NCBI GenBank assembly: GCA_029012285.1
Contig: JAQXLU010000121.1
Coordinates: 1 to 59,556 of the forward strand
Direction: 5' to 3'
DNA: 59,556 bases
Origin: Clostridiales bacterium
GTDB taxonomy: Bacteria > Bacillota > Clostridia > Christensenellales > Aristaeellaceae
Shown here: in pieces, positions 19,301-28,839 of the stretch
Numbering within the stretch: the stretch's first letter is position 1
How the letters are laid out: each line of letters begins with the position of its first letter
Translations under genes and position numbers: made by a program
Notes under the pieces: model-generated
Database searches by the model: none
What the model saw: only the letters and a program-made list of their open reading frames with translations
Told to the model about the DNA's origin: nothing

Positions 19301-21874
19301 ATGAGCAATGTCACGCCGCATGACCCCCAGAAGAGTATCAACTGGCGCTATCTTGTCTTTATCGGCGTCATGCTGGCCATGTTCGGGTATCTGCTCAGCG
19401 GCCTTGTCCGATTGCAGCTGGTGAACAGCGACGTCTATAAGGAAAAGGCGGAGGATACCCGCACCAAAACCATCATCACCCGCGGCAAGCGCGGCAATAT
19501 CACCGACGCGGATTCGGTCATTCTCGCCAAGGACGAATTGGTGCACAACATTACCTTCTACAAAGACGGCTCCAACGTGTCCAAGGGCGACTACTATCGC
19601 TATACCCAGTCCATCGTCGAAACCATTGAAATCATCGAGCGCAACGGCGGCGAGCTGGCCTTCGGCTATGTGATTGAACGCAACGAGGAAACCGGCGAAT
19701 GGCAGTTCAACTTCGGCTCCGGTGTGTCCGACTCGGTACTGGCCACCCGCGAGAGCCAGTGGCGCTCCAACAACTACGTCACCACGAAATACTACCCCGA
19801 GCCGGTGGACTGCCTACAAAGGCTGAAGCGGAAATACCGCATCGTGCAGAATGACGAGGACCTGGAGACCTTCAAGGCCATCGAGGCAGACGACAAGACC
19901 AAGGGCGAGTTCATCCGCCTGGATGAAGATACGATGCTCAAGGTCATGGCGGTCTACTCCGAAATGCAGATGAACCTGTTCAACTCCCTGCCCATCCCCA
20001 TCGCCAAGGACGTGGCCTACGAGACCGTCATTGAGGTGGAGACCCGCGCCATGCTGCTGCCCGGCATGGGGGTTGAAATCGCCACCAAGCGCGTGTACCC
20101 CAAGCACAACATGGCCGCGCAGATCATCGGCTATGTGGGCAAGATTCCCAGCCGCACCAAGTGGCTGGAATTGCAGGCGGAGGGCTACAGCTACAACGAT
20201 ACCATCGGCCGCGACGGCATCGAATACTCGATGGAATCCTGGCTGACGGCATCCTCCAACCGCACCCAGGGCAGCCGCGTGGTGGAGCGCGACAACTACT
20301 CCACCATCGTGCGCGAACTGTCCTACACCGAGCCGGAGGACGGCAACAACGTCAAGTTGACCATCCGCTCGGCCTACCAGCAGCAGGCGGAGCGCTGCAT
20401 TACCAACAACGTGGAGCAGGTGCGCGACAAGCAGGAAGCCCTGATGGTGGACAGCAAATGGCTGGAAAGCAACCGTACCGATATTGCCAAGCGCAACTGG
20501 GAACGCTATCCGCTGGATTTGGCGGAGCACGGCGTGATGGTGGTGCTGGACATGGAGGACCGCGTGCTGGCGATGGCCAACTTCCCCACCTACGACCTGA
20601 ACGCGCTGGTGTCAGGCGGCAAGGAGGCCCGCGCCATCCTGGCGGATGACCGCAACCTGATGCTCAACTACGCCATCGGCTCCCGGGCGACCCCCGGCTC
20701 CATCTTCAAGATGGTGACCGGCTTCGGCGTGCTGTCCGAGGGCGAATTGAGTCCCACGGAGCGCTTCACCGATATGGGTTACTACACCAAGTACAACAAG
20801 GATGAATCCACCGCGCCCAAGTGCTGGATCAGCGCGGGTCAGCGCTACAAGCACCAGGCGCAGACCATTGTCGAGGCCATCTCCAACTCCTGCAACTTCT
20901 TCTTCTACGAGATGGGCGACCGCCTGGGCGAGGAGCGGCTGTACCGCTATGCCTCCCTGTTCGGCCTGACCAGCCTGACCGGCATCGACCTGCCGGGTGA
21001 GGTGCGCAGCGTGGTCGGCAGCCAGGACACCCTCTACGACCCGTCAAAGCCCATGGGCGAGGCGTATCAGGACACGTCCATGCCCATCATCGTCTACAAC
21101 TCCCTGAAGAGTCACCTGCGCGCCGTGGGCGCCAAGCGCGGCCTGGATTACGACGATGAGCGATTGTCCGTGTGCGCCAAGCGATTGATGGACATGGCCA
21201 TCAACTACCCCCAGGGCGAGTGGGTGCCCCAGATGCGCATCATCCTGATGGAAGAGCTGGGCATGACCAAGACCATGGTCTACCTCAACGAGGTCATTCA
21301 GGATGCCTACATCTACATGAACGACATCAAGTGGGGCGGTCAGCAGACCATATTGACGGCCATCGGGCAATCCGTGACCACCATCACCCCCATTGCGGCA
21401 GCCCGCTACGTCGCAGCCGTCGCCAATGGCGGCTATGTGTACAACGTGTCCATCATTGACTCCATCATCAGCCCCGAGGGCGAAATCCTCTCCCAGCGCG
21501 AGCCGACGGAGGTCAATCAGCTTAACGACCCCAATGGCTATATGGCGCTCATCCGCAAGGGCATGGCGGGCGTTACCGACGATACCGGTACTGCAACCAA
21601 GTACTTCCGCGACTACAAGAAGGTGCAGGATGTCATCGCCGCGAAAACAGGAACGGCGCAGGTGACCTCCATCGACCTGGAGAACAACGCCTGGTTCGTC
21701 TGCTTCGCCCCCCGCGAGAATCCGGAAATCGCCATCTGCGTGTTCATCCCCCACGGCTATTCAGGCGGTATGGCGTCCATCGCCGCGCGCGACTTCATCA
21801 ACTGGTACCTTGACCAGTCCGAGCTGCGCACGACGGATTACACGCTGCCCGGCGGCAACAGCCTGGCCCCGTAA
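19301..21874 (+). CDS. mrdA: Penicillin-binding protein 2 (elongasome transpeptidase)
   Basis: ATPGSIFKMVTG (SxxK), SNSCNFFF, AAKTGTAQVT (KTGT); in mre operon. Confidence 0.92.
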   Translation: MSNVTPHDPQKSINWRYLVFIGVMLAMFGYLLSGLVRLQLVNSDVYKEKAEDTRTKTIITRGKRGNITDADSVILAKDELVHNITFYKDGSNVSKGDYYRYTQSIVETIEIIERNGGELAFGYVIERNEETGEWQFNFGSGVSDSVLATRESQWRSNNYVTTKYYPEPVDCLQRLKRKYRIVQNDEDLETFKAIEADDKTKGEFIRLDEDTMLKVMAVYSEMQMNLFNSLPIPIAKDVAYETVIEVETRAMLLPGMGVEIATKRVYPKHNMAAQIIGYVGKIPSRTKWLELQAEGYSYNDTIGRDGIEYSMESWLTASSNRTQGSRVVERDNYSTIVRELSYTEPEDGNNVKLTIRSAYQQQAERCITNNVEQVRDKQEALMVDSKWLESNRTDIAKRNWERYPLDLAEHGVMVVLDMEDRVLAMANFPTYDLNALVSGGKEARAILADDRNLMLNYAIGSRATPGSIFKMVTGFGVLSEGELSPTERFTDMGYYTKYNKDESTAPKCWISAGQRYKHQAQTIVEAISNSCNFFFYEMGDRLGEERLYRYASLFGLTSLTGIDLPGEVRSVVGSQDTLYDPSKPMGEAYQDTSMPIIVYNSLKSHLRAVGAKRGLDYDDERLSVCAKRLMDMAINYPQGEWVPQMRIILMEELGMTKTMVYLNEVIQDAYIYMNDIKWGGQQTILTAIGQSVTTITPIAAARYVAAVANGGYVYNVSIIDSIISPEGEILSQREPTEVNQLNDPNGYMALIRKGMAGVTDDTGTATKYFRDYKKVQDVIAAKTGTAQVTSIDLENNAWFVCFAPRENPEIAICVFIPHGYSGGMASIAARDFINWYLDQSELRTTDYTLPGGNSLAP

Positions 21875-21901
21875 TTCCACAATACTCTCCAGGAGGCACA
21901 C

Positions 21902-22717
21902 ATGAGTACCGCATGGATCATCGCGTCCGGCAAGGGCGGCGTCGGCAAGAGCACCATCACGGCCAACACGGGCCTGGCGATGGCCCGGGAGGGCCGCCGG
22001 GTCTGCATCATCGACGGTGATATGGGCCTGCGCGACCAGGACGCGCTGCTGGGATTGGAAAACCGCATCGTGTTCGACCTGCTGGATGTGGCGGAGGGGC
22101 GCTGCCGCCTGGAGCAGGCGCTCATCAGCCCGGATACGGAGCAGCGCTTGTCCCTCCTGCCCGCCAGCCAGTTCGCCAGGGCCAAGGAGCTCAAGCCCGG
22201 CACGTTCCGCCGGATCGTGATTCGCCTCAAGCAGCTTTTCGACGTGGTGCTGCTGGACTGTCCGGCAGGCATCGAGCGCAGCTTGCGCGGCTTGATGAAT
22301 GACGCCATCGACGAGAGCGTGATCGTCTGCACCCCGGACGATGTGTGCATCCGCAACGCGGAGCGCACCGCCTCGGTGATGGAGAAGAAGGGCCTGCCCC
22401 GGCCGCGGCTGATCGTCAACCGGCTGGACGAGGACCTGATCCGCGGGGGCGAAATGTACCCCGCATCCACCGTGGCGGCCACCCTTGACCTGGAGCTGCT
22501 GGGCGAGGTGCCGGATGACTCCTACGTCTACCGCGCCACGCTGACCCATCAGGCCGTGATGGATATTGACTGTGAGGCCCGCAGCGCCCTGCGGCGCATT
22601 GCCCTGCGCATGCTGGGGGTATCGACGCCCCTGCCCGCCTACGGCATGGCGAAGCTGCCCTGGTATCGCCGCCTCTTCCAACCCACCCTCAAGGAGGTCA
22701 AGCGCATTGATCGCTGA
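21902..22717 (+). CDS. minD: Septum site-determining ATPase MinD
   Basis: IASGKGGVGKSTITANTGLAMA deviant Walker A; DGDMGLRDQDALLGLENRIVFDLLDV; DCPAGIERSLR. Confidence 0.9.
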   Translation: MSTAWIIASGKGGVGKSTITANTGLAMAREGRRVCIIDGDMGLRDQDALLGLENRIVFDLLDVAEGRCRLEQALISPDTEQRLSLLPASQFARAKELKPGTFRRIVIRLKQLFDVVLLDCPAGIERSLRGLMNDAIDESVIVCTPDDVCIRNAERTASVMEKKGLPRPRLIVNRLDEDLIRGGEMYPASTVAATLDLELLGEVPDDSYVYRATLTHQAVMDIDCEARSALRRIALRMLGVSTPLPAYGMAKLPWYRRLFQPTLKEVKRIDR

Positions 22718-23909
22718 AAACAGACGTACCCGCGCGCATATTGACATCCCGCTGATTCTCCTGGTTAGCGCGATGTCCATCTTCGGCGTGCTGGCGGTAT
22801 GCGTCGCCACCTTTACACCGACCTCCACCGCGGAAACCTGGCTCGGGCATATCATCGAGTCCTCCTCCGCGATGCGTCAGTGCTTCTTCCTGATGCTGGC
22901 CCCCATCATCGTGGTAGTCATTCTCAACATCCCCTTCCACATCATCAAGCGCTTCACCCGGCTGGCCTACATCGGCGGCACGCTACTGGTGCTCTTCACT
23001 TGGGTCACCAACGGCGCGGAGGGCGTGAAGGCCTGGACGGACATCATCTGGGGCTACACCATCCAGCCGTCCGAATTCATCAAGCTGGCCATGATCCTGA
23101 TGATGGCCCAGGAGCTGGCCAAGGACGAGCGCCCCATGGGTACGATGAAGGAATTCATCCGCATCATGCTGCTGATCCTCGTGCCCGGCGTGATCATTCT
23201 GCTCTCCGGTGAAACCGGATCGCTGATCGTGATTATCTTCTTCTCGGCCATGATGATGTTCTTCTCCAACGTGAGCATGAAGCTGCTGCTGACGCTGCTG
23301 GCCACCGTGGCGCTGATGCTGCTGGCGCTCTACGGCTTCGTGGTCGCCACGGGCATCGAGGACTACCGCATCAACCGCATCCTGGCCTTCCTGAACCCGG
23401 AGCTGTCCCCCCTGGGCGACGCCTATCAGATGCGCCAGAGCCAGACAGCCATCGGCTCGGGCGGACTGACTGGCATCGGCCGCTTTGTGGACGGCGCCAT
23501 CAGCCAGCTCAACTACGTCCCTGCGGACTGGACGGACTTCATCTACTCCACCATTGGCGAGGCGTGGGGCTTCATCGGCTGCTCCCTGGTGCTGCTGATG
23601 TACTTTCTCATCCTGCTGCGCATGCTCTACCTGGCCCGCTTCACCTACGACAAGTACGGCATGCTGATTATCATCGGCGTGATGGGAATGCTGCTGTTCC
23701 ACATATTTGAGAACATCGGCATGACGCTGGGGCTGCTGCCCATCACGGGTATTCCCCTGCCCTTCCTGAGCTATGGCGGCTCCAACATGACCACCAACAT
23801 GGGCGGCATTGCGCTGGTGCTCAACGTCACCAAGAACCGCAGCCTGACCGCCTCCATCTCCGCCCCGCAGACAGGGACGAGCACGGTGAGATACATCAGG
23901 CGAAGATAA
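22707..23909 (+). CDS. rodA: RodA/FtsW family SEDS protein
   Basis: TTG start (LIAENRRTRAHIDIP) after AAGGAGG; C-terminal LLPITGIPLPFLSYGGSNM; overlaps minD by 11 nt. Confidence 0.9.
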   Translation: MIAENRRTRAHIDIPLILLVSAMSIFGVLAVCVATFTPTSTAETWLGHIIESSSAMRQCFFLMLAPIIVVVILNIPFHIIKRFTRLAYIGGTLLVLFTWVTNGAEGVKAWTDIIWGYTIQPSEFIKLAMILMMAQELAKDERPMGTMKEFIRIMLLILVPGVIILLSGETGSLIVIIFFSAMMMFFSNVSMKLLLTLLATVALMLLALYGFVVATGIEDYRINRILAFLNPELSPLGDAYQMRQSQTAIGSGGLTGIGRFVDGAISQLNYVPADWTDFIYSTIGEAWGFIGCSLVLLMYFLILLRMLYLARFTYDKYGMLIIIGVMGMLLFHIFENIGMTLGLLPITGIPLPFLSYGGSNMTTNMGGIALVLNVTKNRSLTASISAPQTGTSTVRYIRRR

Positions 23910-23918
23910 ACAGACGAA

Positions 23919-23954
23919 AGCCTGCTTCCCGATTGTGGGAGGCAGGCTTTTTTA
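23919..23954 (+). terminator. Rho-independent terminator after rodA
   Basis: AAGCCTGC-TTCCC...GGGA-GGCAGGCTT followed by T run. Confidence 0.85.
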
Positions 23955-24023
23955 TCGTGCCACAGGATGCAAGGCAATACACCGATGCACACCACGGGCG
24001 GATAGGATACACCCAAAGCGGCA

Positions 24024-25154
24024 TCAAGCTTCTGTGCTGGCGGCGTGAATCTCCTTGAGCAGGTCGGTGATGGGCAGGTGCTGGGGGCAGGAGCCCTCGC
24101 ACTGGCGGCACTCCACGCAGCGGGAGGCGTCACATTCATCCTTGATGATCTTGGCGTAGCCGTCCTTGAAGGAGCTGTCCGCCCGAAGCATCGCACCATC
24201 ATAGCCCTTGAAGATGCGGGGAATCTGCACGCCCATGGGGCAGGGCTGGCAGTAGGCGCAGCCGGTGCAGCGGGTGCGGGTACGGGCCATGTAGGTGGCC
24301 TTCACGGAAGCGTAGAGGGCCTTTTCGGCCTCGGTCAGCTGGGGGCGCTCCGTCAGGTCAAAGATGCGCAGATTGTCCACCACCTGCTCCCAGGTGCTCA
24401 TGCCGGAGAGGATGGTGACCACCTCGGGCATGGTGTACAGGTAGCGGAAGGCCCATTCAACAGGGCTGCGCTGCGCCTCAAAAGCGGCATACACGGCCTT
24501 CACGTCCTCCGGAGGATTGGCCAGCAAACCGCCGCGCAAGGGCTCCATGATGACCACGCCGATGCCGCGCCGCCCGCACTCGCGGATGCCCTCCAGGGTG
24601 GCCTGATTCTCATCATCAAGGATGTTCATCTGCACCTGGGCCATCTTCCACTGATCCCAGTCGTTCAGGATGTCCATGAAGGTGGCGTAGTCGTCGTGGA
24701 AGGAGAAGCCGGGGTAGCGGATCTTGCCCTGGGCGAGCGCTTCAGCAAAGAAGCGCTTGTAGTCCAGCGCCTTCATCTGCTGGAGGCGCTCCTTGTTCAT
24801 CGCATGGAGGATGTAGAAATCCACATGGTCGGTTTGCAGCTTGGCCAGCTGCTCATCCAGGTGGGCCATCATGTCCTCGTAGCATTTCACGTTCCAGCAG
24901 GGCAGCTTGGTGGTCAGGATCACCTTATCGCGGTAGCCGTCCTGGAGGGCCTTGCCCACCAGCACCTCGCTCTCACCGCCATGGTAGGGGTAGGCGGTGT
25001 CGATGTAGGTCACGCCGTTATCAATGGCGTGGCGCACCATGCGGATGGCTTCCGCCTCGTCGATCTTCCCATCGGGCGTGCAGGGGAAGCGCATGCAGCC
25101 AAAGCCCAGGATGCTGCTCTGGCGGTCAATGGTGGGGAAAGTCGTTTTCAACAT
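24024..25154 (-). CDS. Aldo/keto reductase with 4Fe-4S domain
   Basis: AKR core (SILGFGCMRFP) plus C-terminal CTGCAYCQPCPMGV and CDASRCVECRQCEGSCPQHLPI. Confidence 0.93.
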   Translation of the reverse strand: MLKTTFPTIDRQSSILGFGCMRFPCTPDGKIDEAEAIRMVRHAIDNGVTYIDTAYPYHGGESEVLVGKALQDGYRDKVILTTKLPCWNVKCYEDMMAHLDEQLAKLQTDHVDFYILHAMNKERLQQMKALDYKRFFAEALAQGKIRYPGFSFHDDYATFMDILNDWDQWKMAQVQMNILDDENQATLEGIRECGRRGIGVVIMEPLRGGLLANPPEDVKAVYAAFEAQRSPVEWAFRYLYTMPEVVTILSGMSTWEQVVDNLRIFDLTERPQLTEAEKALYASVKATYMARTRTRCTGCAYCQPCPMGVQIPRIFKGYDGAMLRADSSFKDGYAKIIKDECDASRCVECRQCEGSCPQHLPITDLLKEIHAASTEA

Positions 25155-25168
25155 GGGGATTCTCTCCT

Positions 25169-25978
25169 TTATGATAAATATGGAATCATATCAGCCAGCT
25201 TGTCAAAGATGAGGTCGGGCTTGACGGCAGAGGTAGCGACATCCGCCATTTTCGCCTCGCCGGAGAGCACCAGGATGCCCGGCATACCATGGCGCACCCC
25301 GGCGGCCACATCCGTATACAGACGGTCGCCCACCATGGCCAGCTCCGCAGCGGTGCAGCCGGTGCGCCGCTGCGCCTCCCGGATGATGCCGCCGTGGGGC
25401 TTGCCCAGGATGATATCCGCCTTGCGGCCCGTGCTGGCCTCGATGAAGGCCATGATCGCCCCGGCGTCCGGGATAAAGCCGTTCTCCGTGGGGCAGTTGA
25501 AATCAGGATGGGTGGCGATGTAGGGCACGCCCTCGCGGATGTAGTCACACACCCGGCACATTTTGGCGTAGTCCAGCGTGGTATCGAAGGCCACCAGCAC
25601 ATAATCGGGCTGCGCATCGGTGAAGGCAAGGCCCATGCCAGTCAGCTCCTCCCGCAGCACCTCGTTGCCCAGCAGGTATCCCCTGCCCTGGGGAAAGCGC
25701 GTGCGCAGGTACTGGGCCGCCGCATGCCCGCTGGTGATCACCTGGCGGCGAAAGGGCTCCGGCACGCCCAGGCGGGTGAGCTTCTCCATATACGCCGCAG
25801 CGGATTTGGACGAGTTGTTGGTCAGGAACCAGGCGTCCCGCCCGGTGCGGCGAAGGGCCTCCAGGAATTCCAGGGAGCCGTCGATCAGCCGCTCCCCCAG
25901 GTAGAAGGTACCGTCCATATCCAGCAGGAAGCAGCGGACGGCAGCAAGGCATGCCTTTGCGTGTTTGTTCATGCGCAT
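25169..25978 (-). CDS. HAD-IIA family hydrolase (NagD-like)
   Basis: FLLDMDGTFYLGERLIDGSLEFLEAL; LTNNSSKSA; GKPHGGI; MVGDRLYTDVAAG. Confidence 0.92.
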   Translation of the reverse strand: MRMNKHAKACLAAVRCFLLDMDGTFYLGERLIDGSLEFLEALRRTGRDAWFLTNNSSKSAAAYMEKLTRLGVPEPFRRQVITSGHAAAQYLRTRFPQGRGYLLGNEVLREELTGMGLAFTDAQPDYVLVAFDTTLDYAKMCRVCDYIREGVPYIATHPDFNCPTENGFIPDAGAIMAFIEASTGRKADIILGKPHGGIIREAQRRTGCTAAELAMVGDRLYTDVAAGVRHGMPGILVLSGEAKMADVATSAVKPDLIFDKLADMIPYLS

Positions 25979-25988
25979 CCCCCCGCCA

Positions 25989-26339
25989 TCAGTGAGCCTG
26001 GTGCCGCTGGAGCAGCGCCAGCGCATCCGCCCGGCTCCGTTCATCCGCCTTGCGGAAGGCCGTCAAAAACGCATACTCCTCCTCCGACAGCAATCCTTGG
26101 GCCGGGTCGCCGCCGAAGCTACGCACCTCCGCCATTGGAATGCCATGATCCTGGTAGAGGTAGTTGGCATCCACGCCCAGGGTTTTCATTAGCTCAATCA
26201 GCACCAGCTCTCGGGGGGTGGATACGCCGGTTTCGTAGTTGCCGATAGCGCTCGTGGTCACGTGCACGGCCTGGGCCAATTCCGCCTGGGTCATTCGTTG
26301 GCGGATGCGGGCCTCCTTCAGCCGACTGCCGATGGACAT
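25989..26339 (-). CDS. XRE-family HTH transcriptional regulator
   Basis: MSIGSRLKEARIRQRMTQAELAQAVHVTTSAIGNYETGVSTPREL. Confidence 0.88.
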   Translation of the reverse strand: MSIGSRLKEARIRQRMTQAELAQAVHVTTSAIGNYETGVSTPRELVLIELMKTLGVDANYLYQDHGIPMAEVRSFGGDPAQGLLSEEEYAFLTAFRKADERSRADALALLQRHQAH

Positions 26340-26392
26340 TCTGATCACCTCGCTTCCATTGTAACACAGAATAGGCGCATTGCAAGGGGTTT

Positions 26393-26443
26393 CACAAGAA
26401 ATTTGTGATGGCGCTTGACTTATCATATTTCTTGTGTTATCAT
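26393..26443 (+). promoter_or_regulatory. Divergent promoter with inverted-repeat operator
   Basis: -35 TTGACT (26415-26420), 17 bp, -10 TATCAT (26438-26443), bracketed by CACAAGAAAT (26393-26402) and its exact inverse ATTTCTTGTG (26427-26436). Confidence 0.55.
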
Positions 26444-26488
26444 ACGATTGTCAAGTTACTTGATAATCAGCATGGACGGAGGGATTCC

Positions 26489-26884
26489 ATGACGGCGAGG
26501 GAGTGGCTTGTAGCCTACCGCAATCAGGTGCTGCTGCTCGCGGCGATGGAGCAGGATCTGTCGCGAATCGGCGCAAGCGGCGCACCGGCGAGGATTCAGC
26601 CGATGCGCTACGGCGACGGGCGCTTCACCAACGAGCCTGCGGCGGCGACAGCTCAGGCGTGGGAGGGCTTGATGAAGCGCCGGGATGCCCTGGCAACAGC
26701 CCTTTCCGAGGAGCTCGCGGCGGCGCTGGACATCATCCGCACCGCCACGGACAGCCGGACATACATGCTGCTGACGCTCTACTACCTGCAGGGGCTGACG
26801 GATCAGCAGATTGCAAAGACGCTCTACATCAGCCGGGAGCAGGTCAACAAGCGGCGGAACGCCTTCTTCCGCCAGCTGCATTGA
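26489..26884 (+). CDS. Phage-like sigma-70 region 4-like/HTH protein
   Basis: C-terminal LTLYYLQGLTDQQIAKTLYISREQVNKRRNAFFRQLH resembles a region-4-like HTH; no full sigma domains. Confidence 0.55.
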   Translation: MTAREWLVAYRNQVLLLAAMEQDLSRIGASGAPARIQPMRYGDGRFTNEPAAATAQAWEGLMKRRDALATALSEELAAALDIIRTATDSRTYMLLTLYYLQGLTDQQIAKTLYISREQVNKRRNAFFRQLH

Positions 26885-26893
26885 GGAGGTAAG

Positions 26894-27817
26894 ATGCAAA
26901 ACACCCCCATTCAGGATGCCATCCGCGCCTACGCCCTGCGCCAGGTGAACGGGCCGTACATCATGGGCGCGACAGCCAAAAAGTGCACCCCCGACTACCG
27001 CCGCGCCCTTGCGAGCCGGTACAGCGAATACGCCGGAAGCATCTATACGGCCTGTCCCCAGCTATCCGGGAAGCAGAGCAGCTGCAGCGGCTGCAGATGG
27101 GCGGGTCTGCCCGCCCACGATTGCGCGCAGCTCAGCCGCTTTGCCGCAGCGGCGGCGGGGATCGCATTACCCAGCGGCTCGAACAGTCAGTGGTGCAAGG
27201 TGAAATGGGCGGTGAAGGGCGAAATCGCCAGCTTGCCCCCGGAGGTGGTCTGCTTCGTGTTCCACCGGGACGCGTCCTCGGGTCGGATGAACCACGTCGG
27301 TGTGTACCTGGGTGACAACACGGTGGCGGATGCTCGCGGGCACACGAGCGGCGTGGTACACAAGGCGCTGAGCAGCTATCCATGGACGCACTACGCCATC
27401 CCGCAGGCGGTGGCGCAGGAGGCGGGGCTTGCATCCACAGCCCCCGAAGCAAACAGCCGGCCCATGCTGCAAAAGGGTGCACGGGGCGAGGATGTAGCCC
27501 AGGCGCAGGAGCTGCTCTGCCAGGCAGGGGCACAGCTGACGGTGGACGGTGTGTTCGGCAGCGCCACCCAGGCCGCCGTGGCGTCCTTTCAGGCAGTCAA
27601 CGGTCTTTCCGCTGACGGGATCATCGGGCCGCTGACCTGGGCAAGGCTGCTGCGCGTGGAGGCCGAAGTCACCGAACCTGACACGGAGGAAACCACCGAA
27701 CCTGCGAAAGAGGTCGTGGAAGCCCTCATCGCGGAGGTTGATGCTGCGTGGCGTCAGCTCAAGGAAGCGCTGACGGACATGCGCAGCGCCAGTTCAAGGC
27801 CGCTCGGCCATGGATGA
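26894..27817 (+). CDS. NlpC/P60-like endolysin with C-terminal peptidoglycan-binding domain
   Basis: DCAQLSRFAAAAAGIALPSGS, MNHVGVYLGDNTVADARG, then GARGEDVAQAQELL...VDGVFGSATQAAVASFQ (PG_binding_1); no signal peptide. Confidence 0.78.
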   Translation: MQNTPIQDAIRAYALRQVNGPYIMGATAKKCTPDYRRALASRYSEYAGSIYTACPQLSGKQSSCSGCRWAGLPAHDCAQLSRFAAAAAGIALPSGSNSQWCKVKWAVKGEIASLPPEVVCFVFHRDASSGRMNHVGVYLGDNTVADARGHTSGVVHKALSSYPWTHYAIPQAVAQEAGLASTAPEANSRPMLQKGARGEDVAQAQELLCQAGAQLTVDGVFGSATQAAVASFQAVNGLSADGIIGPLTWARLLRVEAEVTEPDTEETTEPAKEVVEALIAEVDAAWRQLKEALTDMRSASSRPLGHG

Positions 27818-27856
27818 ACCCCAAAGCTTCACCGATGCCAATCAAGTTCTGCATGC

Positions 27857-27897
27857 AAAAGCGCCCGCACCCATGATCCGGTGCAGGCGCTCTTTTC
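27857..27897 (+). terminator. Putative terminator after endolysin-like gene
   Basis: GCGCCCGCACC...GGTGCAGGCGC then TCTTTTC. Confidence 0.65.
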
Positions 27898-27905
27898 GCG
27901 GCGGT

Positions 27906-28300
27906 TTACTTCTCGTACTTGAAGCCCAGGGTGTTAAAGTTATCATCCACGTTGTGGTTCACGTTGATGGTATCATCGACGATGCCGGTGGAGACCGTGC
28001 CGTCCTCCGCAGTGAGCACCAGGGAGGTGCCCAGCATGGACGCTTCGGTGGCGAAAGTGCCGTTCTCCTCGTAGGTCACTTCGCCGTCGGTTGCCACGGC
28101 GATGGCATAGGTGCCGTCAGCATTCAGGGTCAGGGTGCTGGCGATCGTGCTGCCATTGGCATCCTCTCCCGCAGCATGGAACACGCCCTGTACCGCGTCA
28201 CGATAGAAGGTGATGCTGGTGGCCATGGGCACGGCGGCGTTGATGCGCATCTTCGCCGTCAGCACGTCGTTTGCCAGGGTGCGACAATGATCTATCCCTA
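27906..28300 (-). pseudogene. Truncated secreted beta-rich (lipocalin-like) protein, C-terminal part only
   Basis: Sensible C-terminal STLTLNADGTYAIAVATDGEVTYEENGTF...LGFKYEK; upstream part of the ORF is non-coding-like. Confidence 0.35.
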
Positions 28301-28416
28301 CTGATGCAGCATGCCAGGCGGTTTGCTTCCCTGTTCCGCCGAGCCCCTTGAAGAGGCTGATGATTCGGTCATCAGCCTCTTCCGACATCAGGGCGTGCTC
28401 CCCATTGGCCAAATGG

Positions 28417-28735
28417 TATGCTGATGTACCTTGGCTCCACCATGGAAACCGGACCCACCGACGCGGTGTTTTCCAAACCGCTGCACCCCTACACGCAATT
28501 CCTGCTCTCCGCTGTGCTGGAGACGGATGTGGATTCCACATCCCATCGCATGCTGCTGCAGGGTAAATCCCCAGCCCCATCGATGCGCCCGCCGACTGCC
28601 GCTGCGCACCCGCTGCCCCTATGCCAGCGACGAGTGCCGCACCGTCGCCCCCGCGCTGCGCGAGGTGGAATCGGGCCACCAGGTCGCCTGCCATCGGGTA
28701 GCGCAGGAGAAATGCCCCGCCTGTCCATGAGCACC
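28417..28735 (+). pseudogene. Frameshifted C-terminal remnant of an Opp/Dpp-type peptide ABC transporter ATPase
   Basis: MYLGSTMETGPTDAVFSKPLHPYTQFLLSAVLE in one frame continuing as RTRCPYASDECRTVAPALREVESGHQVACHR in another. Confidence 0.7.
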
Positions 28736-28778
28736 TTATGACGCCTTCCCTGCTGACGGACTATATCAACAATACGCA

Positions 28779-28825
28779 AAAGGCCTCCTGCCACAGCACG
28801 CACTGCAGCAGGAGGCTTCTTGATG
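28779..28825 (-). terminator. Terminator for glycosyltransferase operon
   Basis: On minus strand AAGCCTCCTGC...GCAGGAGGCCTTTT. Confidence 0.7.
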
Positions 28826-28839
28826 GCGGTCGCCTTGCG

